Positions 50,913 to 58,836 of a stretch of 64,000 bases of DNA are shown here, one piece after another. The translations under genes were made by a program, and so were the position numbers. The stretch covers positions 24,573 through 88,572 of the forward strand of contig UQUT01000007.1 in NCBI GenBank assembly GCA_900544285.1, read 5' to 3'. Source of the DNA: an uncultured Eubacterium sp. (lineage in GTDB: Bacteria; Bacillota; Clostridia; Oscillospirales; CAG-272). The notes below the pieces were generated by a model, which did no database searches, was not told the origin of the DNA, and saw only the letters and a list, made by a program, of their open reading frames with translations. The stretch's first letter is position 1. The number at the start of each line of letters is the position of its first letter.

Positions 50913-50940
50913 GAAAAGACGGCACACACCGTCTTTTCTT
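50913..50940 (+). terminator. Terminator of the nucleosidase gene
   Basis: GAAAAGACGG, loop CACACA, CCGTCTTTTC then TTTC. Confidence 0.85.
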
Positions 50941-51028
50941 TCGGTTTACTTTATTTAAATCGGTTTGCTTGCGCCGTAATAGTCTTCGGGTGATATATTC
51001 GTATGACATTTTTAATTTACCGGAGGTA

Positions 51029-51057
51029 TTGACTTTTTGCCCGTTTTGAAATATAAT
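51029..51057 (+). promoter_or_regulatory. Promoter of the DUF4886-MATE operon
   Basis: TTGACT (51029-51034), 17-base spacer, TATAAT (51052-51057). Confidence 0.82.
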
Positions 51058-51091
51058 GTTGCGGTATCTGTGCGAAAGGGCAAACATAATT

Positions 51092-51868
51092 ATGAAGAAG
51101 TCATTCAAAATACTTGCCATAGGAAACAGCTTCAGCTGCGATTCCTATGAATATCTTTACAGAGTTGCGGACAGCATGGGCGAAAAGAATATCGTTCTCG
51201 GAAATCTTTTCATTCCGGGATGCACGATTGATATACACAGCGCGAACGCGCTTTACGGAGCGCCGGTTTATCAATATTTCAAAAACACGGACGGACAATG
51301 GAAGTCGACAATGTTTGCAACGATAGAAAAAGCCGTGAAGGAAGAAGATTGGGACGTCATCACAATGCAACAGGGCAGCGGCTCAAGCGGCATGCCGGAG
51401 TCTTTTTCAGATCTCGGACTTCTCGTTGACTGTGTAAATAAGATAAAACCCGAAAAAACAAAGCTAATGTGGCATATGACATGGGCGTATCAGGGCGACA
51501 GCAACCACGGACATTTTGTCCGCTATGATCGTAACCAGACAAAAATGTATAACGCCATATGCTCGTGTGTTCAAAATCAGGTGCTTGCGATAAAAGATTT
51601 CGCCGGCGTTATTCCTTCGGGAACAACAATACAGAACCTCCGCGCGGGCTATATGGGCGACACGCTGACGCGCGACGGATTTCACCTTTCGATTCCCGTC
51701 GGCAGATATGCGGCGGCAGTGACGATGTATTTCGCTATCACGGGCAAGGACGTTTCAAAGCTCCGTTGCGACCTTTCCGGTCTCATAAGCAAGAAGGAGC
51801 TTGCGGAAATAAAAATATGTGTAAAGAACGCGCTTGATAAGCCGTTTGATGTTACGGAGAGAGAATGA
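51092..51868 (+). CDS. DUF4886 SGNH-hydrolase-like protein
   Basis: 258 residues without a signal peptide. The SGNH block I is ILAIGNSFSCDSYEYL (GNSF in place of GDS), and the catalytic Asp-His pair is expected in TRDGFHLS, which fits the DUF4886 group of esterase-like enzymes; WDVITMQQGSG is also characteristic. The substrate is unknown; relatives may remove acyl groups from glycans. It overlaps the MATE gene by 4 bases and shares its promoter. ATG 51092 has AAGGG rather far upstream, so the start is moderately certain. Confidence 0.8.
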   Translation: MKKSFKILAIGNSFSCDSYEYLYRVADSMGEKNIVLGNLFIPGCTIDIHSANALYGAPVYQYFKNTDGQWKSTMFATIEKAVKEEDWDVITMQQGSGSSGMPESFSDLGLLVDCVNKIKPEKTKLMWHMTWAYQGDSNHGHFVRYDRNQTKMYNAICSCVQNQVLAIKDFAGVIPSGTTIQNLRAGYMGDTLTRDGFHLSIPVGRYAAAVTMYFAITGKDVSKLRCDLSGLISKKELAEIKICVKNALDKPFDVTERE

Positions 51869-53265
51869 TAAAACAATACATAGGCGATAAAAAATTTTAT
51901 AAGGGTGTGCTTGCAATTGCCATACCCATAATGCTCCAGAACGGTATAACAAACTTTGTCAGCCTTCTGGATAATATAATGATAGGCAGGGTGGGCACTG
52001 TCGAAATGACGGGCGTTGCAATCGCAAATCAGCTCATTTTCGTGTTTAACCTCTGCATTTTCGGTGCACTTTCGGGCGCGGGAATTTTCGGCGCACAGTT
52101 TCACGGAAAAAATGACGTCGAAGGCGTGAGAAACACGCTTCGCTTCAAATTGATATCGTGCACGGTTCTTGCTGTCGCGGGTGGGCTTATTCTGTATTTT
52201 TTCGGCGGCAATCTTGTGACGCTTTATCTGAAGGGCGAAGGCTCGGTTGAGGACGCCGCGGCGTCTCTCGGTTTCGGACGTTCATACATAAACATATTGA
52301 TAGTAACCTTTGTTCCTTACGCAATAGCGCAGGCATATTCAAGCTCCCTGCGCGAAACAGGGGAAACGGTTCTTCCCATGGCTGCAGGGATCGCCGCCGT
52401 GCTTGTCAACCTATTCTTTAATTATGTCCTTATTTACGGTAACTTCGGGGCTCCGAAAATGGGCGTTGAGGGCGCGGCTATCGCAACTGCGATTTCCCGT
52501 TTTGCGGAGCTCGGAATAGTTGTGATTGCAACACACACGAGAAAAAAGAGATATGCCTTTGTCGCCGGACTTTATAAAACGTTCCGCGTGCCCGTCGGAC
52601 TTTCCCGTCAGATACTTGTCCGCGGCATGCCGCTGTTCATGAACGAAGGACTCTGGTCCGGCGGAATGGCAATGCTTAACCAGTGTTATTCAATGCGCGG
52701 GCAGAGCGTAATCGCCTCCATGAACATAACGACAACTCTCTGGAACGTTATGAGCGTTGCGTTTATGGCGCTTGGGTCGACTGTCGGTATAATTATCGGT
52801 CATAAGCTCGGCGCGGGCGATGTTGAAGGCGCAAAAAGCGATGATAAAAAACTCGTGGCGTTTTCCGTATTTTCCGCAATAATTATTGCGGGGCTTTATG
52901 CCGGCGTTTCAAAATTCTTCCCGTTGCTCTATAATACAAGCGATGACATAAGGCTTCTTGCAACGAAGTTCATATGCGTCGGAGCAATATTTATGCCGTT
53001 TGACGCGTTCGTGCACGCCTCGTATTTCACGCTTCGCGCAGGCGGAAAAACATTTGTCACATTCCTTTTTGACAGCGTATTTATCTGGCTTGTGTCGGTG
53101 CCGGTGGCATATGTGCTCAGCAGGTTTACCTCTGTTCCGATAGTTCCGCTTTACGCCTGCTGTCAGGCGCTCCAGTTGATAAAATGTGTTGTAGGAGCTG
53201 TGCTTCTGAAAAAAGGCGTCTGGATACACAACATTGTGTCCGAAAAAAGCAAAAATGCGGCGTAG
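51865..53265 (+). CDS. MATE-family cation-coupled efflux transporter
   Basis: 466 residues with twelve predicted helices in two six-helix halves. Typical features: LAIAIPIMLQNGITNFVSLLDNIMIGRVGT at helix 1, SSSLRETGETVLPM, GMPLFMNEGLWSGGMAMLNQCYS at helix 7, and a G-rich VGIIIGHKLGAG loop. Such NorM/DinF-type proteins export drugs or metabolites against Na+ or H+. Coupled to the DUF4886 gene by ATGA overlap. Confidence 0.93.
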   Translation: MIKQYIGDKKFYKGVLAIAIPIMLQNGITNFVSLLDNIMIGRVGTVEMTGVAIANQLIFVFNLCIFGALSGAGIFGAQFHGKNDVEGVRNTLRFKLISCTVLAVAGGLILYFFGGNLVTLYLKGEGSVEDAAASLGFGRSYINILIVTFVPYAIAQAYSSSLRETGETVLPMAAGIAAVLVNLFFNYVLIYGNFGAPKMGVEGAAIATAISRFAELGIVVIATHTRKKRYAFVAGLYKTFRVPVGLSRQILVRGMPLFMNEGLWSGGMAMLNQCYSMRGQSVIASMNITTTLWNVMSVAFMALGSTVGIIIGHKLGAGDVEGAKSDDKKLVAFSVFSAIIIAGLYAGVSKFFPLLYNTSDDIRLLATKFICVGAIFMPFDAFVHASYFTLRAGGKTFVTFLFDSVFIWLVSVPVAYVLSRFTSVPIVPLYACCQALQLIKCVVGAVLLKKGVWIHNIVSEKSKNAA

Positions 53266-53370
53266 TAGATAATTTGCCAAAAAACCGGAGGGGATTTTGT
53301 TGAAAATGCCTATAACATTTTTTCGGAAAATGTGATACAATTAAATTACAAACATGCTTAAGCTGAATAT

Positions 53371-53422
53371 GCGGCTTGCAAACACGGAACCGTTTTGCGC
53401 TCTGTTTGCAGGTCGCTTTTTT
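53371..53422 (+). terminator. Terminator or attenuator hairpin upstream of carD
   Basis: GCGGCTTGCAAAC (53371-53383) pairs over 13 positions (two G-T pairs) with GTTTGCAGGTCGC (53404-53416), followed by six T (53417-53422). It lies 106 bases after the MATE stop and 38 bases before carD. A TACAAT box at 53336-53341 may mark a carD promoter; if so, the hairpin is inside the carD leader. An ACATTTT...AAAATGT dyad (53315-53333) lies just before that box. Confidence 0.7.
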
Positions 53423-53460
53423 GGTTGTTCCGACAGAATGTGTGAAAAGGAGGCTTTTTT

Positions 53461-53988
53461 ATGATACCGGATATAGGAGCAAACGTTGTTTACGGCACAA
53501 GCGGGGTATGCACGGTTATTGATATGCGAGAGGAAGACTTCGGAGCCGGAAGAAGAATGTATTATGTTCTCCATCCCCTCGGAAAACATTCCAGCGGTAC
53601 GGATATTTTTGTTCCTGCTGACAACGAGCGTCTTCTCGGCAAGATAAAAAACGTTCTCACACCTGAGGAAATATATGAGCTTATTGAGATCATTCCGGAA
53701 GAGCATATGGATTGGATTGATGATAACCGCGCACGTTCAATCCGGTTTGAGTCGGTCATTTCCGGAGGCGATCGGAGAGAGCTTGTCGCGCTGACCAAAG
53801 CTACATACAACAAAAAGCACGAGCTTTCAAAGCAGGGCAAAAAACTCAGCATTACGGACGAGCGTTTCATGCGTGCTGCAGAGAAAATGCTTTTTGAGGA
53901 GTTTGCCGTTGCGCTTGAAATAGAACAGGAGGAAGTGCTTCCTTTCATTACAAAGCAGATCAAATGCAGAGAAAAAGATGGCATTTGA
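53461..53988 (+). CDS. CarD/CdnL-family transcription regulator
   Basis: 175 residues: an N-terminal RNA-polymerase-interacting Tudor-like domain (about 1-60, IGANVVYGTSGVCTVIDM, YYVLHPLG) and a C-terminal helical DNA-binding part (about 70-170, LVALTKATYNKKHELSKQGKKLS broken for length). CarD proteins bind the RNA polymerase beta subunit and stabilise open promoter complexes. AGGAGG lies 7 bases before the ATG. Stands alone between a hairpin and a terminator. Confidence 0.9.
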   Translation: MIPDIGANVVYGTSGVCTVIDMREEDFGAGRRMYYVLHPLGKHSSGTDIFVPADNERLLGKIKNVLTPEEIYELIEIIPEEHMDWIDDNRARSIRFESVISGGDRRELVALTKATYNKKHELSKQGKKLSITDERFMRAAEKMLFEEFAVALEIEQEEVLPFITKQIKCREKDGI

Positions 53989-54014
53989 AAGGGAATTGCA
54001 CTCGGCTATATAAT

Positions 54015-54043
54015 AAAAACCACCCGCTCGGGTGGTTTTTATT
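54015..54043. terminator. Bidirectional terminator
   Basis: ACCACCCG-CT-CGGGTGGT with flanking A- and T-runs, between carD and the convergent Nudix gene. Confidence 0.9.
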
Positions 54044-54511
54044 TTATTTGTATTCGGGCTTGCCGTTCCAGTCGGTGCCGTTCCAATCAAAATACAGTTC
54101 GCTGTATTTGTTTTCAAAAAACATAGGCAGGTACATTGAAAAGTTCGGGGAAAGCCTGTCCGAGTTTTTCAGTTCTTCCGGCGACATCCAGAAGATGCTG
54201 CCTTCAACTGTCTCCGGCAGGAGCACGCCGTAAAAACGACTCGTTTTATAAAGAAATTCGAGATAACAGTCGCCGCTTTGCTTGTTGCCCCAGTGAACAA
54301 CGCCGCAGAGGTGCAGATCTGAGACGTCAAGCCCCGTTTCTTCCTTTGCCTCACGCGCGGCGGCATCATAAAACGGCTCGCCTTTTTCAACGTGACCTCC
54401 GGGGAAGGTCAATCCCGCCCAAGAGCCGCGCCTGTCAAGCACAAGGACCTTGCCCGTGCTTTTATTTTCTATCATTATCATATTTACGATTTCCGTTTTC
54501 GTTATTTTCAA
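54044..54511 (-). CDS. Nudix hydrolase (MutT/8-oxo-dGTPase-like)
   Basis: 155 residues with a complete Nudix box: GGHVEKGEPFYDAAAREAKEE followed by TGL (G-x5-E-x7-R-E-U-x-E-E-x-G-U) near residues 38-61. The family hydrolyses nucleoside diphosphate derivatives, including oxidised dGTP; the exact substrate is not predictable. TTG start at 54511 with GAGGTG 6 bases upstream. Lies between two terminators, so it is monocistronic. Confidence 0.9.
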   Translation of the reverse strand: MKITKTEIVNMIMIENKSTGKVLVLDRRGSWAGLTFPGGHVEKGEPFYDAAAREAKEETGLDVSDLHLCGVVHWGNKQSGDCYLEFLYKTSRFYGVLLPETVEGSIFWMSPEELKNSDRLSPNFSMYLPMFFENKYSELYFDWNGTDWNGKPEYK

Positions 54512-54535
54512 GTCCGCACCTCGCCTTTCATTTTT

Positions 54536-54566
54536 GAAATCGCCCCGGGAAAACCGGGGCGATTTA
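54536..54566 (-). terminator. Terminator of thrS
   Basis: AAATCGCCCCGG, loop, CCGGGGCGATTT: 12-bp perfect stem placed 8 bases after the thrS stop. Confidence 0.9.
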
Positions 54567-54573
54567 TCTTTGA

Positions 54574-56478
54574 TTATTTGTTTGTCTTGTTCTTGACCTC
54601 TTCGACAGCTCTGTTTACGAATTCTTCGATTGTCATCTGACCGAGCTCACCGTCGCTTCTTGAACGAACGGAAACAAGTCCGTCTGCCATTTCCTTATCG
54701 CCCACGACGAGCATATAAGGAACTTTCTTGAGCTGAGCCTCTCTGATCTTGTAACCGATCTTTTCGTTTCTTGCGTCGACTTCAACGCGGATATGGTTTG
54801 CTTCAAGAGCGTCTTTGACCTTGTTCGCATATTCGACGTGACCTTCGCCGATTGCAAGAACCTTAACCTGAACGGGGGCAAGCCACATCGGGAACGCACC
54901 TGCGTAATGCTCTGTGATAATGCCGATAAATCTTTCAATAGAGCCGAGAACAACACGGTGTATCATTACGGGACGGTGCTTTTCGTTGTCTGCGCCCATA
55001 TATTCAAGCTCGAACCTTTCGGGAAGCTGCATATCGAGCTGTATCGTACCGCACTGCCACGTTCTTCCGAGACAGTCGGAGAGATGGAAGTCGAGCTTCG
55101 GACCGTAGAAAGCGCCGTCGCCTTCGTTTATGACATAATCCTTACCCATTTCCGTTACAGCCTGTTTGAGTGTCTCGGTTGCAAAGTCCCAGTCCTTGAC
55201 ATCGCCCATATGATCTTCGGGCATTGTCGATACTTCAATCTGATATGTCAGACCGAATACGGAATAAACCTCGTCAAACAGTCTTACAACGTTTTTGATC
55301 TCGTCCTTCATCTGATCCCAAGTCATAAAGATATGAGCGTCGTCCTGTGTAAAGCAACGGACGCGGAAGAGTCCGTGAAGTGCGCCGGAAAGCTCGTGAC
55401 GGTGTACAACGCCGAGTTCGCCCATACGGAGGGGAAGATCACGATAGGAATGCATTTCGGATTTATAGACAAGCATACCGCCCGGGCAGTTCATCGGCTT
55501 TATGGCAAAATCTGCGCCGTCGATGACCGTTGTATACATATTGTCTTTATAATGTGCCCAGTGTCCGGAACGTTCCCAGAGAGAGCGGTTAAGGATCATA
55601 GGTGTGCTTATTTCAACGTAGCCGTATCTCTTATGGACTTCTCTCCAGTATTCGATGAGTGTGTTGCGGAGAACCATACCGTTCGGGAGGAAGAACGGGA
55701 AGCCGGGACCTTCATCCATTATTGTAAAGAGACCGAGCTCTTTGCCGAGTTTGCGGTGATCACGTTTCTTTGCTTCTTCAAGCATATCGAGATAAGCGGC
55801 AAGTGCTTCCTTTGTCGGGAATGCCGTGCCGTAAACTCTCTGGAGCATTTTGTTCTTTGAGTCGCCTTCCCAGTATGCGCCTGTGCACTGAATGAGCTTG
55901 AATGCTTTGACGGCACCCGTTGAGAAAAGGTGCGGTCCTGCGCAGAGGTCTGTAAACTCGCCCTGCTTATAGAAGGATATTTCCTCACCCTCCGGGACTC
56001 TGTCGATGAGCAGTACCTTATAAGGCTCGCCCTTTTCTTCCATGAGTTTCTTTGCTTCATCGCGGGGAAGTGTGAAACGTTCTATTTTGAGGTTTTCCTT
56101 GACTATCTTTTTCATTTCGGCTTCGATTTTTTCAAGCTCCTCTGCCGCAAATGTCACGTCGGAGTCGAAATCGTAATAGAAGCCATTATCAATAGCGGGC
56201 CCGATTGTGAGCTTGACTTCGGGATAAAGACGCTTTACAGCCTGCGCAAGAATATGAGAGGCTGTATGGAAGAATGTCTTTTTGCCGCCCTCATCTTCAA
56301 AGGTAAGCAGTTTTACGTCATCTCCGTTATGAACGGGGGAAGAGAGCTCGTGTGTCTCGCCGTTTATTTCCGCCGCGATTACTTCGCGGGGAACGGCAAT
56401 TCCTGCCGACTTCGCCGCGTCATAAACGGAAAGTCCGTTTTCAACACTGTAATTTTCGCCGTTGATTCTGATGTCCAT
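54574..56478 (-). CDS. thrS: Threonyl-tRNA synthetase
   Basis: 634 residues, full length. Domains: TGS (about 1-60), editing domain with HTASHILAQAVKRLYP (about 72-87), class II catalytic core (about 240-530, with MNCPGG, FRVRCFTQDDAHIF and VLGSIERFIG), and anticodon-binding domain (about 540-634). It charges tRNA-Thr. AAAGGA precedes the ATG. The gene is controlled by a T-box leader directly upstream. Confidence 0.97.
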   Translation of the reverse strand: MDIRINGENYSVENGLSVYDAAKSAGIAVPREVIAAEINGETHELSSPVHNGDDVKLLTFEDEGGKKTFFHTASHILAQAVKRLYPEVKLTIGPAIDNGFYYDFDSDVTFAAEELEKIEAEMKKIVKENLKIERFTLPRDEAKKLMEEKGEPYKVLLIDRVPEGEEISFYKQGEFTDLCAGPHLFSTGAVKAFKLIQCTGAYWEGDSKNKMLQRVYGTAFPTKEALAAYLDMLEEAKKRDHRKLGKELGLFTIMDEGPGFPFFLPNGMVLRNTLIEYWREVHKRYGYVEISTPMILNRSLWERSGHWAHYKDNMYTTVIDGADFAIKPMNCPGGMLVYKSEMHSYRDLPLRMGELGVVHRHELSGALHGLFRVRCFTQDDAHIFMTWDQMKDEIKNVVRLFDEVYSVFGLTYQIEVSTMPEDHMGDVKDWDFATETLKQAVTEMGKDYVINEGDGAFYGPKLDFHLSDCLGRTWQCGTIQLDMQLPERFELEYMGADNEKHRPVMIHRVVLGSIERFIGIITEHYAGAFPMWLAPVQVKVLAIGEGHVEYANKVKDALEANHIRVEVDARNEKIGYKIREAQLKKVPYMLVVGDKEMADGLVSVRSRSDGELGQMTIEEFVNRAVEEVKNKTNK

Positions 56479-56510
56479 TGTTTTTGTATCCTTTCAAAAA
56501 TAAATATTCG

Positions 56511-56747
56511 GAAAAATAAAAATCCCCATACTTCCGCCATAGGAAATATGAGGTGCATAGCACGGTTCCACTCAAAATTTTAACTCGTTTGCGCTGTAAC
56601 GGGCGTGCCCGCAGTGCCATTTCCTGCACCGTGCCGACGGGTGGTATTCGTTCCGTGCCTGCCGTGAAGCGCTTTCAGCCTGTGACGCCTCTCTCTTTTA
56701 CGTTGCCCGCGGAAGAACTTGTCCCGAAGATCGCATTTTTCTGTTCA
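56511..56747 (-). promoter_or_regulatory. T-box riboswitch of thrS
   Basis: The minus-strand leader (about 235 nt) contains the T-box core GTGGAACCGTGC (around 56560-56571) and a terminator formed by CCTCATATTTCC (56553-56542) and GGAAGTATGGGG (56535-56524), 12 pairs with two G-U, followed by ATTTTTATTTTT. Uncharged tRNA binding to the T-box core should form the antiterminator. A candidate Thr specifier ACC lies in GAATACCAC (about 56642-56650). The gene downstream agrees with threonine sensing. Stem I is shorter than in classical T-boxes, and the specifier choice is tentative. Confidence 0.85.
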
Positions 56748-56753
56748 TCTTAT

Positions 56754-56782
56754 AATATATCCGCTTTTCGTGGATTTGTCAA
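56754..56782 (-). promoter_or_regulatory. Sigma-A promoter of the thrS T-box transcript
   Basis: Minus strand TTGACA (56782-56777), 17-base spacer, TATATT (56759-56754). Confidence 0.8.
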
Positions 56783-56866
56783 TAGAAGTCGACGATTTTT
56801 TATATTTTTTCGGAAAAAGACCTTGAATTAAAATATTTGCTGTGATAAAATGCTTATTGCAGACAT

Positions 56867-56943
56867 GGAAGCGTAGCTCAGTTGGTCAGAGCGCACGGTT
56901 CACATCCGTGAGGTCATGGGTTCGAGCCCCCTCGTTTCCACCA
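56867..56943 (+). tRNA. tRNA-Val (anticodon CAC)
   Basis: Acceptor GGAAGCG pairs with CGTTTCC (one G-T), discriminator A, encoded CCA. D arm TAGCTCAGTTGGTCAGAGC, anticodon stem CACGG/CCGTG with loop TTCACAT giving anticodon CAC, variable AGGTC, T loop TTCGAGC. The T stem ATGGG/CCCCT has one T-C mismatch, which is unusual. A terminator follows within 10 bases. Confidence 0.9.
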
Positions 56944-56950
56944 AAAAGCA

Positions 56951-56980
56951 AAGCCGCCGGAAGGCGGTATTGTTTTTTTT
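56951..56980 (+). terminator. Terminator after tRNA-Val
   Basis: GCCGCC-GGAA-GGCGGT followed by ATTGTTTTTTTT. Confidence 0.85.
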
Positions 56981-57011
56981 ACAAAGGGGAATCGAATGGG
57001 GCGGAAGTGAA

Positions 57012-57032
57012 TGAGGCGCCGGTGGCGCGTCA
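57012..57032. repeat. Hairpin repeat, copy 1
   Basis: 21-base dyad beginning TGAGGCGCC, centre GGT, ending GGCGCGTCA. It shares TGA...CGGTG...GTCA and its exact length with the copy at 57374-57394, while two stem pairs change together between copies. It lies in a stretch (56981-57097) with no gene, downstream of tRNA-Val. Confidence 0.45.
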
Positions 57033-57159
57033 GAGCCGCTTGACCTGAAGGCGACGAGCCTGCGAGAATCGAACCCCTCGGAAAACAAAGCTCGTATTCA
57101 GTTAATTGTCAAGTGAAGTGCAACAAAATGTTTAATTCTTGGTTTCACAAATCCTGAGC

Positions 57160-57312
57160 AGAATGAAAGTTTAAGACTTTGCGGGGACACACGGGAAATA
57201 TTTCTCCCTTTGGGATAAAACTTCCGAAGCAAACCGTTACTGTTCTCATCAGGGCCTTTTTGCCAGACACAATATGGGTCAGTAAAGTAAACGTCACAAT
57301 TCAAGGCTTTTT
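57160..57312 (-). mobile_element. IS30-family transposase remnant
   Basis: A minus-strand segment encodes CDVYFTDPYCVWQKGPDENS followed by NGLLRKFYPKGRNISRVS, the C-terminal catalytic segment of IS30-type DDE transposases (with the conserved Glu in NENSNGLLR, here DENSNGLLR). Upstream domains are absent and the downstream frame degenerates after SPQSLK, so only about 150 bases survive. It lies inside the tRNA-flanked intergenic region. The element is dead; its ends were not identified. Confidence 0.7.
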
Positions 57313-57314
57313 TA

Positions 57315-57362
57315 TGGTGCGGTAAAAGGACTTGAACCTTCACTTCCTTGCGAAAATTAGAA
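57315..57362 (-). pseudogene. 3' remnant of a type II (Leu-like) tRNA
   Basis: The minus strand reads a long-variable-arm hairpin TTTC-GCAA-GGAA, then GAAGG-TTCAAGT-CCTTT (a good T arm), then TACCGCACCA. This is the 3' third of a tRNA-Leu-like gene with one acceptor base missing. No matching 5' acceptor or valid anticodon arm is found upstream. It may be a tRNA gene broken by integration or IS activity. Confidence 0.5.
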
Positions 57363-57373
57363 CCTGATGAAAA

Positions 57374-57394
57374 TGACATCTCGGTGACAAGTCA
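57374..57394. repeat. Hairpin repeat, copy 2
   Basis: TGACATCTCGGTGACAAGTCA (21 bases), related to the copy at 57012-57032. Stem positions 6-16 and 8-14 read C-G in copy 1 and T-A in copy 2, so pairing is kept although the bases differ. Confidence 0.45.
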
Positions 57395-57419
57395 ACCTGT
57401 CCATACAGGGCAGGCGCGT

Positions 57420-58382
57420 TCAGTTCTTTTGGTCACATGCCCGCGTTTTCGCTACCCATTCATGCCAACGGGGGTCCGCCTGTATTTCAGACTTTACGTT
57501 TGAAGCCTCGGGTACGCACCACCATGGCCAGTCTTCGACAAGACTTGCATACGATATAGGTGGGTGGGAATCGTCAATAGTCGCATCCGGTTGAATCAAG
57601 CGTACCAAGGGCGCGGTATAGCAACGCGCGCCTTTCGCGCAGGATTCCTCAAAATATCTGAATTGCGTAAGAGCATAATCCAATGCTTCAAACGCATCGT
57701 CTTTTTTGCCGTCCAACCATAGATACACCGAAAGCAACGTATAGATTCTTGCAATGTAAGGATGGTATATTCCGTAGTTCCCGTCGGTGCAGACATTGCC
57801 GAAAATCGCAATGGCTCCGCGCAGGCTTTGTGCCTTATCGGCAGGAGACATATTCTTTCCGAAAGCAATGACGCCGCTTACCATAAGCTCGGAACATGTC
57901 ATGACTGTTTTCAGCAGAGCCGCTCCATATGCTTTTGCGCGCTCTTTTCCGTCTGTTGCCTTTGCTTTCAGGATTTCTCTTGAGCCGTAAATATCCGGAG
58001 CGGTCTCAATCACGGCAAGTGCCTTTGCCTGTTCTCCGATATTCAGATACAACTGTGTAAGTTCGCGGATTACACGGTGACGCGGCGCTCCATCCTCCAT
58101 GGTTTTCAGCAATTTCTCATAAAGCGATATTGCCTCTTTCCACTCCGAATAAGTCCGATGCCTTTCGGTATCCAGAATATCGTATCCTTCGCTGTCGGAT
58201 AAATGATGTTCTCCATAGCGAACATATCCTGCATTATATAGTACCGAGGCGAGGCAGAGCATGATTTTTTCGTTTCCCGGAAATTCGATCAAGGCGTTCC
58301 TTGCAAATGAAATACATTCGCCGATGTTAATATCCACTCCGTTATTTTGAAAATTCATATTTTCGATTTTCTCAACCAACAT
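57420..58382 (-). pseudogene. C-terminal (TPR-like) part of an HTH-TPR regulator, split off by an in-frame TAG
   Basis: 320 residues of helical sequence with TPR-like repeats (AISLYEKLLKTMEDGAPRHR, LTQLYLNIGEQAKALAVIE, AFEALDYALTQFRYFEE). No ribosome binding site precedes the ATG at 58382. The frame is continuous with the XRE HTH gene upstream: the two are separated by a single TAG at 58403-58401 and seven codons. Whole relatives have the HTH and TPR parts in one chain of about 400 residues. The C-terminal part is therefore probably not translated, unless the TAG is read through. Confidence 0.7.
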
Positions 58383-58400
58383 GTTGATTTTTTGTGAACG

Positions 58401-58607
58401 CTAATTGTTGTAACCGAAAAGTTCGTCTATCGAAACGCCGAAATAATGAGCAATGGACGGAATCATTTCCATGTCGGGGTACCCGCCGTTTGCTTCCCAT
58501 CGTGAAACCGCCTGTGACGTCACACCGATTGCCTCTGCAAGTGTTTCCTGTGTACGTCCGTCCCGCTGGCGAAGCTCGCGTATTTTCTGTCCCAGATTAA
58601 GTTGCAT
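58401..58607 (-). CDS. XRE-family HTH protein, N-terminal part of a broken HTH-TPR regulator
   Basis: 68 residues: QKIRELRQRDGRTQETLAEA and GVTSQAVSRWEANGGYPDME form a classical Cro/CI-type HTH, ending IDELFGYNN before a TAG. ATG 58607 has GGAGG 7 bases upstream. In intact family members FGYNNE continues directly into the TPR region found after the stop. A GAG or GAA codon mutated to TAG would explain it. The short HTH product may still bind DNA. Confidence 0.8.
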   Translation of the reverse strand: MQLNLGQKIRELRQRDGRTQETLAEAIGVTSQAVSRWEANGGYPDMEMIPSIAHYFGVSIDELFGYNN

Positions 58608-58836
58608 AAAAGCACCTCCAAATTTTATTTCACCGGTGTGATTATAGAATAACACAAATTTTTCAAAAAACAATTATCAATTCATTGTTTCAAATCCAAG
58701 TAATCATTGGATTAAGCGTGATGCCGCCCGCCGGCAGTTCTTTATAAAATCTTAACACCATTCGTAAAAAATCTAATGCCATCTTTACGGGAAATGTGGT
58801 AATATAATACCGATAAATGAAATCGAGGTATTTTGA

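Noticed and set aside
54793..55860. 355-codon plus-strand open frame inside thrS
   Set aside because: Entirely antisense to thrS, whose motifs are continuous; no ribosome binding site and no recognisable domain.
58401..58403. TAG read as an amino acid (genetic code change or pyrrolysine)
   Set aside because: Other genes in the window end at TAG at positions that agree with family length, and no downstream recoding element is visible; a point mutation is simpler.
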